Shown: positions 15,355 through 22,390 of the stretch, one piece after another
Numbering within the stretch: position 1 is the first letter of the stretch
Layout: each line of letters begins with the position of its first letter
DNA from: Guptibacillus hwajinpoensis
GTDB lineage: Bacteria > Bacillota > Bacilli > Bacillales > Bacillaceae_O
Direction of reading: 5' to 3'
Length of the DNA stretch: 33,355 nucleotides
Assembly: GCA_016841765.1 (NCBI GenBank)
Contig: JAENYN010000049.1
Coordinates: 1-33,355, forward strand
Position numbers and translations under genes: made by a program
The notes under the pieces: model-generated
Databases searched by the model: none
What the model saw: only the letters and a program-made list of their open reading frames with translations
What the model was told of the DNA's origin: nothing

Positions 15355-16032
15355 GTGAAAGTTACATATCATGGCCATTCGGTAGTCGGAATTGAAACGA
15401 AGGATACAAAGATTCTTATTGATCCATTTATTACAGGTAATGGGGTTTGTGACCTGGTCGCGGATGAAGTGCATGTTGATGTGATTCTGCTGACCCATGG
15501 ACACGGCGATCACGTTGGGGATACGGTGGACCTGGCGAAACGGAACGATGCGCTTGTTGTCGCCCCTTTTGAACTGGCCACATTTCTTGGATGGAAAGGG
15601 GTTAATACCCACCCGATGCATATTGGCGGCTCACATCAGTTTGACTTTGGCAAGGTGAAGCTGACACAGGCATTTCATGGTTCGGCTTACGAGGATGAAG
15701 AAACGAAGACATTGGTGTATACCGGCATGCCGGCCGGGATCATATTTACAGCGGAAGGGAAAACAGTCTATCATGCTGGAGATACAGGCCTGTTCTCCGA
15801 TATGAAGCTGATTGGCGAACACGGCATCGACCTTGCGTTCCTACCGATCGGAGACAACTTCACAATGGGACCGGACGATGCGGTAACTGCTGCAAAGTGG
15901 ATCAAGGCGAAGACAACTGTTCCGATCCATTACAATACCTTCCCGCTTATAGAACAGGATGCGGACGAGTTTGTGAAGAGGCTCGAAGGCGATGGAGAAA
16001 TCATGCATGCCGGTGATTCTCTGGAACTATAA
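15355..16032 (+). CDS. ytkL: Metal-dependent hydrolase, UPF0173 family (YtkL)
   Basis: This 225-residue metallo-beta-lactamase-fold protein matches the B. subtilis YtkL/UPF0173 group, whose substrate is not known. The metal-binding motif HGHGDHVGD is at residues 49-57. Further ligands are the His in HGSAYEDE, the Asp in [11 protein letters not shown] and a late His in VPIHYNTFP. It begins [13 protein letters not shown], a typical start for the family. The GTG at 15355 has AAGGAGG 7 bases upstream. It is a single gene after the PspA module terminator and lies near ytoI and nrnA, as in related genomes. No cognate terminator is seen; repeats begin right after it. Confidence 0.92.
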   Translation: MKVTYHGHSVVGIETKDTKILIDPFITGNGVCDLVADEVHVDVILLTHGHGDHVGDTVDLAKRNDALVVAPFELATFLGWKGVNTHPMHIGGSHQFDFGKVKLTQAFHGSAYEDEETKTLVYTGMPAGIIFTAEGKTVYHAGDTGLFSDMKLIGEHGIDLAFLPIGDNFTMGPDDAVTAAKWIKAKTTVPIHYNTFPLIEQDADEFVKRLEGDGEIMHAGDSLEL

Positions 16033-16045
16033 TTGGAAGGTTTAC

Positions 16046-16180
16046 TAATAGTCAGTTAAGCTAAAAAAACAAGTTCGTTCCATTGCGCTGCAGACACTCG
16101 TTTTCACCATAGGCACAAGTGCGAATAGGTTTTTATTTTCGAGGAGTCGAGTGTCTTCCGCTTCACTCCACTCGTTTTTA
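16046..16180 (-). repeat. Dispersed repeat copy, inverted relative to 1-60
   Basis: 16046-16105 is the reverse complement of 1-60 with 3 mismatches. The continuation to 16180, read on the minus strand, begins CGAGTGGAGTGAAGCGGAAG and is an imperfect palindromic segment of the same style. No gene is present. The copy starts 13 bases after the ytkL stop. Confidence 0.75.
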
Positions 16181-16185
16181 AAAAT

Positions 16186-16368
16186 GGCTCTGTTAAAGCT
16201 CAATGTTGTTTTTTACACCAGTTGATTGGAGTGGAAGGTGCGAGACTCCTGCGGGACTAGCGGGACAGGTGAGACCCCGCAAGAGCGATAGCGATGAGGA
16301 GGCTCACCGCCCGCCCCGCGGAAAGCGAGTACCTGTAACGGAAATCAACACTAACATTTAACAATGCC
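16186..16368 (+). repeat. 183-bp MITE-like element with terminal inverted repeats
   Basis: The left end GGCTCTGTTAAA..CAATGTTG (16186-16208) and the right end, whose complement reads GGCATTGTTAAA..GTGTTG (16346-16368), are imperfect inverted repeats of about 23 bp. Inside are a GC-rich core with GGTGAG / CTCACC arms (16268-16307) and several CGGG/CCCG and GCGGAAAGCGAG stretches able to fold extensively. It has no open frame of note. I recall nearly identical sequences scattered in Bacillaceae genomes, but I cannot give an official name. Confidence 0.75.
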
Positions 16369-16418
16369 CTGGAATTAGTATGCAAAATCAAAACATTTAT
16401 TGAAGAGAGTAAATAAAG

Positions 16419-16476
16419 ACCCGAACGGTCAGGTGAAAGATTCATCGAAATCTTACCTGATCGTTCGGGTTTATCA
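16419..16476. terminator. Strong bidirectional hairpin terminator downstream of ric
   Basis: ACCCGAACGGTCAGGT (16419-16434) pairs with ACCTGATCGTTCGGGT (16455-16470) with one mismatch. An inner AAGAT / ATCTT extension is possible. On the minus strand it is followed by CTTTATTTACT and on the plus strand by TTATCATT. It lies about 60 bases past the stop of the minus-strand di-iron protein gene. Confidence 0.75.
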
Positions 16477-16536
16477 TTAGCTGAAATACTTATGTCCCAG
16501 CATCTTCATTATTGGCTAAACAAACATCTGCCGATT

Positions 16537-17247
16537 TTAAGCACGTGCCGCTTCCCCACTGAACGGCTTGAACAGGATATTGTTTTCAAGATGAACATGC
16601 TGGAACATATCTCTTTCAAGTTCTTCAAGCGAATGGTAGGTCAGCCTGTAAGTATTGCAGGCATCATCCGGCAGGGTGAAGCCGGATGAGAGTTCACGGA
16701 TTTTTTCAAGTATCCTTCCAGCCACATCGTGCTCAGCCTCCAGCTTTTCAATTCCATTTTCGGCAAGCTCTTTTGTTTTCTTAGATTTATCTTTATCATA
16801 TATCACAATCAGCGGGAATAATTCATCTTCTTCTTTTTCGATATGTTCCTCCAGTTCACCTTTCAACTGGTGAAACAATTTGTCGATTTCAATGAGCTCC
16901 GGGTGGCGGGGTCCATGAACGTTTGCGACCTTATTTGTCATTTTGCTGATGAGCGGCAAATGCTCCCGCAAATAGTCGTGATGGGTGCTGATGATGTGGG
17001 CAATTAATTCTTCTGCCGGCAGGGTGTTCCACCTTTCTTCTGTTGAACTGCTCCCTGATAAAAAGCCAGCCAGTTCGGTAAATACTTTTTCGGGATCCAT
17101 CCTCTTTTCTTCCGCTGCAGCTGAAAGCGGACGGTTGCCTCCGCAGCAAAAATCAATTGAATACTTCATAAAAAAAGTTCCGGCATTCGGATATTCTGCA
17201 ACAATGGCGCCGACGGTTTCGGTTCCATCAAATTTAATTTCACTCAT
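16537..17247 (-). CDS. ric: Iron-sulfur cluster repair di-iron protein (RIC/ScdA/YtfE family)
   Basis: The 236-residue protein is a cytosolic RIC protein that helps restore Fe-S clusters damaged by nitric oxide or oxidants. The N-terminal ScdA_N domain has the signature TVGAIVAEYPNAGTFF..YSIDFCCGGNRPL with a Cys-Cys pair near residue 35. The C-terminal hemerythrin-like domain carries the di-iron ligands: His in IISTHHDYLREHLP, HIEKEEDELFP, EAEHDVAG and FQHVHLENNILFKP. The ATG at 17247 has AGAGGAG 10 bases upstream. An in-frame extension to 17301 has no ribosome site. It is monocistronic, with a strong terminator at 16419-16476. I looked for an Fnr, NsrR or ResD site upstream and found none I can support. 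Confidence 0.93.
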   Translation of the reverse strand: MSEIKFDGTETVGAIVAEYPNAGTFFMKYSIDFCCGGNRPLSAAAEEKRMDPEKVFTELAGFLSGSSSTEERWNTLPAEELIAHIISTHHDYLREHLPLISKMTNKVANVHGPRHPELIEIDKLFHQLKGELEEHIEKEEDELFPLIVIYDKDKSKKTKELAENGIEKLEAEHDVAGRILEKIRELSSGFTLPDDACNTYRLTYHSLEELERDMFQHVHLENNILFKPFSGEAARA

Positions 17248-17417
17248 AATATCCACTCCTCTCTTTGTTCCTGACTCAAGCGTAAAGCATCCAGGATTCA
17301 AAAGAAGTGTTCTCCGTCACTTGTGGAGAATTAAATCATGCACTGCTTTTTTTGCTAATGCAGAACGGTATTTCGCATACGCCTCATTTTACGGATAAGG
17401 AGAAATCCGGGCGCAAT

Positions 17418-17448
17418 GAAAAAACACCCTGTAAAAGAGGGTGTTTTG
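17418..17448. terminator. Terminator of the 22-residue peptide gene
   Basis: AAAACACCCT / AGGGTGTTTT form a perfect 10-bp stem with a 7-base loop. On the minus strand it lies 12 bases after the stop at 17460 and runs into TTTTTTCATT. It also has a T run on the plus strand. Confidence 0.85.
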
Positions 17449-17459
17449 CTGAAATAGGA

Positions 17460-17528
17460 TTATAACAGACTGATAATCCAACCTATAACAACGATAAGTC
17501 CAATAACCATTAAAATTGTACGAAGCAT
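17460..17528 (-). CDS. 22-residue single-span membrane peptide
   Basis: On the minus strand, ATG at 17528 opens a frame of 22 codons: MLRTILMVIGLI, then VVIGWIISLL and TAA. It is almost entirely hydrophobic with one Arg near the start, so it should form a single membrane helix. AAAGGATGG stands about 8 bases upstream and a perfect terminator follows 12 bases after the stop. The sequence therefore has the ribosome site, coding frame and terminator of a complete gene. It resembles other tiny Bacillus/Listeria membrane peptides in style, but I cannot assign a family or a role. It is below usual annotation length limits. Confidence 0.65.
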   Translation of the reverse strand: MLRTILMVIGLIVVIGWIISLL

Positions 17529-17643
17529 TATCTATCCATCCTTTCATTTAGCTTGTTAGTAAACTATTCCTCTGAGAAACAGCTTTTAAACATGTAAAAA
17601 AATGGGTAATTACTTGTAGATTCTAAGGAATTTTGAATCATTA

Positions 17644-17672
17644 TTGTGAATTTCTGTATTAGTGGATATAAT
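17644..17672 (+). promoter_or_regulatory. Sigma-A-type promoter of ytoI
   Basis: TTGTGA (17644-17649), a 17-base spacer and consensus TATAAT (17667-17672). Transcription would start near 17679, about 36 bases before the proposed start codon at 17715. Confidence 0.75.
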
Positions 17673-17714
17673 AAAAACAGAGTAGTACAGAAACTTCTAT
17701 GCCCGAAGGAAAGT

Positions 17715-19046
17715 ATGGTGAATAAGATGGCAACAAAGCATGAACAAATTCTTCAATTTATAGAATCGTTGGAGATCGGCAATAAAATTTCAGTCCGGCA
17801 AATTGCCAAGGAGCTCTCTGTCAGTGAAGGAACAGCTTATCGGGCGATTAAAGATGCAGAAAACCAGGGGCTCGTCAGCACGATAGAGCGTGTCGGAACG
17901 ATCCGGATCGAAAAAAAGAAAAAAGAGAACATCGAAAAATTGACATATGCCGAAGTGGTTAATATCGTTGACGGCCAGGTGCTGGGCGGCAGAGAAGGCC
18001 TTCATAAGACACTTAACAAGTTTGTAATCGGCGCCATGAAGCTCGAAGCGATGATGCGATACACCGGTGCGGGGAATTTGCTTATTGTCGGCAATAGGAC
18101 GAAGGCCCATAAGCTTGCACTGGAAGCCGGTGCAGCTGTATTGGTCACAGGTGGCTTCAGTACGGATGAAGAGGTTATCAAGCTTGCAGATGAATATAAG
18201 CTTCCGATCATTTCCAGCTCATATGACACCTTCACCGTTGCCGCAATGATTAACAGAGCGATTTACGACCAATTGATCAAAAAAGAAATCATTTTGGTTG
18301 AAGACATATTGACTGGTCTGGACAACACATTCTTTTTGAAAACGGGCGATAAAGTCGAAATGTGGTACCAGCATAACGACCAGACCGGGCACAGCCGTTA
18401 TCCGGTCGTTGACCAAAACATGAAGGTGCAGGGGATGGTCACGTCAAAGGATGTCATCGGCAAGGAAAAAAACATGGTGATCGAAAAAGTGATGACCAGA
18501 AATCCGATGACCGTGCTTGGCAAAACTTCGGTAGCGACTGCTGCCCACATGATGGTATGGGAGGGAATCGAAGTATTGCCTGTCACGGACCAGCACCACC
18601 GCCTTCAGGGAATCATCAGCCGTCAGGATGTCCTCAAAGCCCTGCAAATGATTCAAAACCAGCCTCAGGTCGGTGAAACAATCGATGATCTTGTGACGTC
18701 CCGTTTTGCGGAAGTGGATGAAGACAAAACTAACCCTGTTTACCGGTTCGAGGTCGCCCCGCAAATGACCAATTCGCTTGGCACCATTTCATACGGGGTT
18801 TTTACGACGATTGTGACGGAAGCGGGGAACAGAGTGCTGCGTTCCTATAAAAAGGGAGACCTGGTCGTTGAAAACATCACCATTTATTTTATCAAGCCAA
18901 TCCAAATTGAAAGTACCATTGAGATTCATCCGAAAGTTCTGGAGGTCGGGCGCAAGTTCGGTAAGGTGGATGTTGAAGTATACAACGGCGGAGTGATGGT
19001 CGGCAAGGCGCTTATGATGGCCCAGCTGATTGACCGGCAATATTGA
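17715..19046 (+). CDS. ytoI: YtoI: HTH, DRTGG, CBS-pair and hotdog domain protein
   Basis: The product has 443 residues. Domains in order: an N-terminal winged helix (residues about 1-70, ISVRQIAKELSVSEGTAYRAIKDAENQGLV), a DRTGG domain (about 80-185), a pair of CBS domains (about 200-315, each with a VVDQNMKVQGMVTSKDVI-like strand set) and a C-terminal hotdog thioesterase-like domain (about 335-440). CBS pairs bind adenine nucleotides, and the arrangement suggests a nucleotide- or acyl-sensing DNA-binding regulator. The target is unknown. ATG 17715 has GAAGGA 4 bases upstream. Homologues as I recall start at MATKHEQ (17727), so that start is also possible. It is monocistronic, with promoter at 17644 and terminator at 19102. 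Confidence 0.92.
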   Translation: MVNKMATKHEQILQFIESLEIGNKISVRQIAKELSVSEGTAYRAIKDAENQGLVSTIERVGTIRIEKKKKENIEKLTYAEVVNIVDGQVLGGREGLHKTLNKFVIGAMKLEAMMRYTGAGNLLIVGNRTKAHKLALEAGAAVLVTGGFSTDEEVIKLADEYKLPIISSSYDTFTVAAMINRAIYDQLIKKEIILVEDILTGLDNTFFLKTGDKVEMWYQHNDQTGHSRYPVVDQNMKVQGMVTSKDVIGKEKNMVIEKVMTRNPMTVLGKTSVATAAHMMVWEGIEVLPVTDQHHRLQGIISRQDVLKALQMIQNQPQVGETIDDLVTSRFAEVDEDKTNPVYRFEVAPQMTNSLGTISYGVFTTIVTEAGNRVLRSYKKGDLVVENITIYFIKPIQIESTIEIHPKVLEVGRKFGKVDVEVYNGGVMVGKALMMAQLIDRQY

Positions 19047-19101
19047 GTTTAGGGATAACTGATGAAAACCGAGTGAGTGTTCTATTTTCCATGAATCAAT
19101 C

Positions 19102-19134
19102 AAAAACCGCGCCGAACCGAAATGCGCGGTTTTG
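19102..19134 (+). terminator. Terminator after ytoI
   Basis: AAAACCGCGC / GCGCGGTTTT stem with an 11-base loop, followed by GTTGTTCT. It lies about 55 bases after the ytoI stop. Confidence 0.8.
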
Positions 19135-19355
19135 TTGTTCTATTATAGCTCCATTTTATGGAGGACAATGTCCTTCCTTCTTCCACAATCCTGACAGGCT
19201 AACGGAATTATTTAAATAAGCCCATGCCGCTTAGTGTCGGCATGGGCTTATTTGGATGCAGAGGGTGTTGTTTGATATTTTCGTTTCTCTTGCAGGACAG
19301 TACCGTTTCGGCCGGTCGTCTGCCATTAACGGAAGTCACTCGTTTTCATGCAATC
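19135..19355. other. Intergenic region between ytoI and ytpI
   Basis: Apart from the hairpin terminator at 19214-19253 I see no gene, promoter or repeat here. With the part before 19135, the gene-free stretch between the convergent genes is 309 bases. Confidence 0.5.
19214..19253. terminator. Very strong bidirectional terminator
   Basis: AAATAAGCCCATGCCG and CGGCATGGGCTTATTT form a perfect 16-bp stem with an 8-base loop. It is about 100 bases beyond the ytpI stop on the minus strand. It can end transcription from either side of this convergent pair. Confidence 0.85.
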
Positions 19356-19670
19356 CTAGGAATCTGATTGATATCTAAGCTGTTCGGCTTCTTCAAGCGC
19401 GATAGGCGTGAAGTGCCTGTAAGAGCGAATTCCATACCAGGCATAGTAGCCTCCAAGCAGGATAAAGATAACGCCGATTACGAGTGCGAGCGTTGAGCGC
19501 TGCAGGAAAAGCTGGTCAGTGCCAAAGAAAACGAGCACCAGGCCGAGCGAAATCTGGGCCTTTGCGTTCACCCACTGTTTTTCGGCCGGTCTTCTGCTGC
19601 GAAAGGCTTTCGCTTTGTAAAAGATATATAGTGTCGCGGCAAGAACCGTCAATGCGCCTAAGATAATCAT
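19356..19670 (-). CDS. ytpI: YtpI family membrane protein
   Basis: This 104-residue integral membrane protein has three hydrophobic segments (near residues 1-19, 40-57 and 60-80). It shows the family pattern YKAKAFRSRRPAEKQW..AKAQISLGLVLVFFGTDQLF and ends with IRSYRHFTPIALEEAEQ. It matches my memory of B. subtilis YtpI well, including position between ytoI and nrnA. Function is unknown. The ATG at 19670 is preceded by AGGAGG. The gene runs convergently to ytoI and divergently from nrnA, sharing about 127 bases of upstream region that contains a TTTACATGTAAA palindrome. Confidence 0.88.
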   Translation of the reverse strand: MIILGALTVLAATLYIFYKAKAFRSRRPAEKQWVNAKAQISLGLVLVFFGTDQLFLQRSTLALVIGVIFILLGGYYAWYGIRSYRHFTPIALEEAEQLRYQSDS

Positions 19671-19739
19671 ACTCCGCTTTCCTCCTGACTGAACATGCTC
19701 TTTCTATTGTAACGGTGCTCAATAGATTATGCTACATAT

Positions 19740-19751
19740 TTTACATGTAAA
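19740..19751. promoter_or_regulatory. 12-bp perfect palindrome between ytpI and nrnA
   Basis: TTTACATGTAAA sits between the divergent ytpI and nrnA genes, 46 bases before the nrnA start codon. A perfect dyad in this place could be an operator, but no regulator is known to me for either gene. Confidence 0.3.
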
Positions 19752-19797
19752 CATGGTAAGGTTAAAGGAGAATCGATAACATAAAAAGGAGCCCAAT

Positions 19798-20748
19798 ATG
19801 AAAGAAGCCATTTTGGAAAAAGTAAAGGAATACGAAAAGATCATCATTCACCGTCATGTCAGGCCGGATCCAGATGCCTACGGTTCCCAGGGCGGGCTTG
19901 CCGAACTTTTGAAAGAGTCCTTTCCGGGAAAAACAATCCTTGCAGCAGGACTTGAGGATGAATCCCTTTTTTATTTGAATCGGATGGATGAAGTGGATGA
20001 AAGTGATTATGAGGGTGCGCTTGTCATTGTATGTGACACTGCCAATCAGGGAAGGATTTGCGGGAGCGGCTATGAAAAAGGAGACTTCCTGATTAAAATT
20101 GACCACCATCCGAATGTTGATGCGTATGGTGACCTTCTCTGGGTCGATACCGATGCAAGTTCAACAAGTGAAATGATTTACGAACTTTATTTGTTCGGAA
20201 AAGACAAGGGGCTTGTGCTTAACCAGAACGCGGCCCGTCTTATTTATGCAGGGATTGTCGGGGATACAGGGAGATTTCTCTTTCCAAGCACCCGGCCGAA
20301 AACGTTAAGGTATGCAGCCGAACTTATGGAAACTGGATTTGTGTTTCCTGAATTATATACCGAAATGTACAAGATGAAAGAACATGTCGCGCATTTACAG
20401 GGATACATTCTCCAAAACTTTGAAATGCTTCCTTGCGGGGGGGCATACGTGAAGTTGACAAAAGAGCTTCTCGGCCAGTTCAATGCCGTTCCAGCCGATG
20501 CCTCCCAGCTAGTGGGGAGCCTTGGAAACATTGAAGGGATGAAAGCATGGGTTTTCTTTGTGGAAGAAGAGGACCAAATTCGGGTGAGATTCCGTTCCAA
20601 GGGTCCGGTTGTCAATAGCATTGCAGCCAGGTATAACGGCGGCGGCCACCCGTTGGCAGCCGGAGCTTCCATTTATTCATGGGAGGATGCCGGCAGTGTT
20701 TTGGAAGACTTGCAGCAAGCATGTGAGAAATTTGAGAAGGGCCGGTGA
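19798..20748 (+). CDS. nrnA: Bifunctional oligoribonuclease and PAP phosphatase NrnA
   Basis: NrnA (YtqI) degrades RNA oligomers a few nucleotides long to mononucleotides. It also dephosphorylates 3'-phosphoadenosine 5'-phosphate to AMP, linking RNA turnover to sulfur metabolism. The 316-residue protein has the DHH domain with HRHVRPDPDAYGSQ (residues about 16-29), VCDTA and the name-giving DHH in KIDHHPNVDAYGD. A DHHA1 domain follows, ending with the RNA-binding motif GGGHPLAAGAS. Length and order match the family. The ATG at 19798 has AAAAGGAG upstream. It is followed by a terminator at 20812-20860, so it is probably monocistronic. Confidence 0.95.
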   Translation: MKEAILEKVKEYEKIIIHRHVRPDPDAYGSQGGLAELLKESFPGKTILAAGLEDESLFYLNRMDEVDESDYEGALVIVCDTANQGRICGSGYEKGDFLIKIDHHPNVDAYGDLLWVDTDASSTSEMIYELYLFGKDKGLVLNQNAARLIYAGIVGDTGRFLFPSTRPKTLRYAAELMETGFVFPELYTEMYKMKEHVAHLQGYILQNFEMLPCGGAYVKLTKELLGQFNAVPADASQLVGSLGNIEGMKAWVFFVEEEDQIRVRFRSKGPVVNSIAARYNGGGHPLAAGASIYSWEDAGSVLEDLQQACEKFEKGR

Positions 20749-20811
20749 TCGCCCTGTTGACCTGGCAGGCATTTGAATGAGAGCCGGTTTTCAAGACTGT
20801 CCGTACAAGAA

Positions 20812-20860
20812 AAAACCGGCCTGACATATGCTGCTTGACATATGTTAGGCCGGTTTAGTT
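20812..20860. terminator. Long bidirectional terminator between nrnA and a small gene
   Basis: AAAACCGGCCTGACATATG and CATATGTTAGGCCGGTTT form a stem of about 18 bp with one G-T wobble and an 8-base loop. T runs are weak on the plus side (TTTAGTTT) and strong on the minus side (TTTTTTCTTG). The stem overlaps the stop codon of the minus-strand gene. Confidence 0.85.
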
Positions 20861-21082
20861 TAAGATGACTACATCACCACTGTCTGACTCTTTGATTTCT
20901 TTTTCGGGAGTATACCAATAACCTCTGTCAGTAATTTCTTCGTGGACGGGAATGTGCAACTCATTCAGCTGTTTTTTGATCAAGGCAGCAACTTCTTTGG
21001 ACTCAACGTAAGCGCAATAGCCTTGTTGCAGTCTTCGCAGTTTTTCTTCAGCCATCCGTTTATTGTGAACAACATAGTCCAT
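20855..21082 (-). CDS. Small soluble protein, function unknown
   Basis: The product has 75 residues starting MDYVVHNKRMAEEK. An AGGAGGTGG ribosome site stands 6 bases before ATG, among the best in the window, so the gene is real. The protein is charged, with helices in the first half (RMAEEKLRRLQQGY, KEVAALIKKQLNEL) and a short strand-rich end (GYWYTPEKEI.., DVVILN). There is no membrane segment or signal peptide. I do not recognise a domain. It lies between nrnA and the ytrI/ytrH pair, with the terminator at 20812-20860 touching its stop. Confidence 0.72.
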   Translation of the reverse strand: MDYVVHNKRMAEEKLRRLQQGYCAYVESKEVAALIKKQLNELHIPVHEEITDRGYWYTPEKEIKESDSGDVVILN

Positions 21083-21425
21083 GTCCAGCCACCTCCTCTG
21101 ATTGGAAAAGATTTATCTACATATATAGTATATAATAATTGGCTGAAAATTGCGACATTGCAACAGGGGTTATTTGTGAAAATTTTGTTACAATTTGCTA
21201 AACTTTCCACATATGCCGTGACGTTTCAAGTTTGCCAGCAATGAACGAAGCCGCGGGCAGCTTTCATGCCGTTTCTCGCTGTTTTCACGCCACTATGGTT
21301 TCATATCAGGCCGAATCGAGCAGGTTTCACGCCGCAGCGATTCGTTTTCACGCCATTCCGTTCTTAACGCTTCATATGAACTAGTTTTCACGCCTGATAG
21401 AATTTCCTTGTAAAGCGCCTGGAGA
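21083..21425. other. Intergenic region upstream of the 75-residue gene
   Basis: The region before 21240 is AT-rich and must contain the promoter of the minus-strand small gene: TATAAT-like strings occur near 21128-21138. The region 21250-21400 is a GC-richer field of 21-base-period repeats, listed separately. I see no gene. Confidence 0.5.
21256..21400 (-). repeat. Degenerate 21-bp-period repeat, unit GGCGTGAAA + 12
   Basis: Read on the minus strand, GGC(G/A)TGAAA occurs at plus-strand positions 21386-21394, 21346-21354, 21325-21333, 21283-21291 and 21262-21270. The steps are 40, 21, 42 and 21 bases, so the field has about seven units of 21 bases. Units between the perfect ones are decayed (for example one beginning GGCCTGATATGAAAC). 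No hairpin explains it. It fills the space between the small gene and ytrI. Confidence 0.7.
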
Positions 21426-21929
21426 TCACATTTTTTTGATTGACAGTGTGAGCTCGAATGTGGTGTAGAGGGAACTGTGGATGATTTTCAAGCTGTACTC
21501 CTGGTCATCGATTGTATAAACTTTGCTTTCAACGGCACGGTATATAAGCCCTTTCGTGCGTGATACTGTTTCAATATCCCTGCCGATGACATCCTGCAGC
21601 TGCTCTTCCACTGCTTCTCTGAGTTCATGAATTGTCAGCATTTCCAGCTTCAGCTTCTCACTATTGGAAAACTGGATGGATAATTCCTGGACCTCCAGTT
21701 TTTTTTCATTCTCGTTATTCAGTTTTATTTTTTCCTCATTGTATAAGTTTATACGGTGCTCCAATTCACGGATGCTGGATTGTTGCGTAATGATTGTCTG
21801 TGTGTTTTTTTCCTGTATTTCACCGAACATAAATAAAAAGATGACCCAGCTGACGATGGCTCCTGCTGCTGCCCCTGCAAAGAACCGCTGCCATCCCGGG
21901 TCTTTTGAATAATCAGGCACCCGCATCAT
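21426..21929 (-). CDS. ytrI: Sporulation membrane protein YtrI
   Basis: The product is a 167-residue single-span membrane protein starting MMRVPDYSKDPGWQRFF. One helix lies near residues 14-37 (AGAAAGAIVSWVIFLFMFG), then a coiled-coil linker (about 40-80) and a C-terminal domain ending SLYTTFELTLSIKKM. This is the pattern of B. subtilis YtrI, a sigma-E-dependent sporulation protein. The ATG at 21929 has AGGAG 8 bases upstream and overlaps the ytrH stop as ATGA. An in-frame extension upstream to 21953 lies within ytrH and is not needed. The two genes form one minus-strand operon, and no terminator is evident beyond 21426. Confidence 0.87.
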   Translation of the reverse strand: MMRVPDYSKDPGWQRFFAGAAAGAIVSWVIFLFMFGEIQEKNTQTIITQQSSIRELEHRINLYNEEKIKLNNENEKKLEVQELSIQFSNSEKLKLEMLTIHELREAVEEQLQDVIGRDIETVSRTKGLIYRAVESKVYTIDDQEYSLKIIHSSLYTTFELTLSIKKM

Positions 21930-22261
21930 GTTGTATGCTCCTGGGTCAGCCACAGGATGAGCAGGTTTCCGCTTTGCACGCCGCCCATTGCGGAAATGAT
22001 GAGCAATACTTGCTTGATGATGTCTGTTGTGGCTCCTTCGAATATACCCCTTTCAAAATTGGTGATGACATCGAAGGTCCCGCCAATGGCAGCGACAATT
22101 GCCCAGATTTTCAAACTGCCGGCCAGTCTGCTGATCATGGTCAGCGGCGGCTGTGTCCCGACAATGAACGCGCCGATTCCACCGATTACAGCACCGCCGA
22201 GTATGACTCCAAGGGCGATAAAATAACAATTTATGAGTGAAGCGACAAAACGTTCTTCCAC
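21926..22261 (-). CDS. ytrH: Sporulation membrane protein YtrH
   Basis: The product is 111 residues, mostly hydrophobic, with three or so membrane helices: ASLINCYFIALGVILGGAVIGGIGAF, the central NLKIWAIVAAIGGTFD-like segment (here SLKIWAIVAAIGGTFDVI), and a final VLLIISAMGGVQSGNLLILW. These match B. subtilis YtrH closely as I recall it. YtrH is needed for normal spore formation. The GTG at 22261 is chosen because AAGGGGGG lies 6 bases upstream. The long open frame running to 22558 overlaps divergent dnaE and has no support. A CATACTAA (reverse of 22327-22334) resembles a sigma-E -10, but I cannot find a good -35. Confidence 0.9.
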   Translation of the reverse strand: MEERFVASLINCYFIALGVILGGAVIGGIGAFIVGTQPPLTMISRLAGSLKIWAIVAAIGGTFDVITNFERGIFEGATTDIIKQVLLIISAMGGVQSGNLLILWLTQEHTT

Positions 22262-22348
22262 AGCAATCCCCCCTTCTATTAAGTTATGGACAACACTCCT
22301 CCGGTATGTTCTTTTTACGCGGCTGTTTAGTATGACGAACAAATGTAC

Positions 22349-22354
22349 TATAAT
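22349..22354 (+). promoter_or_regulatory. Candidate -10 of dnaE promoter
   Basis: TATAAT at 22349-22354 lies 37 bases before the dnaE start. A poor -35 (TTTAGT, 22326-22331) is at 17-base spacing. The site lies in the divergent ytrH/dnaE region. Confidence 0.4.
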
Positions 22355-22390
22355 AGATGGAAGACAAATCAAATAAAGGTGTGAAAATGG

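Larger units (their letters stand above)
17248..17714. other. Intergenic region between ric and ytoI
   Basis: Apart from the small minus-strand gene at 17460-17528, its terminator (17418-17448) and the ytoI promoter (17644-17672), I see nothing. The ric promoter must lie in 17250-17410, but no clear -10/-35 pair stands out. Confidence 0.5.

Noticed and set aside
17248-17420. Fnr or NsrR operator before ric
   Set aside because: I searched for TGTGA-N6-TCACA and AT-rich dyads and found no convincing match.
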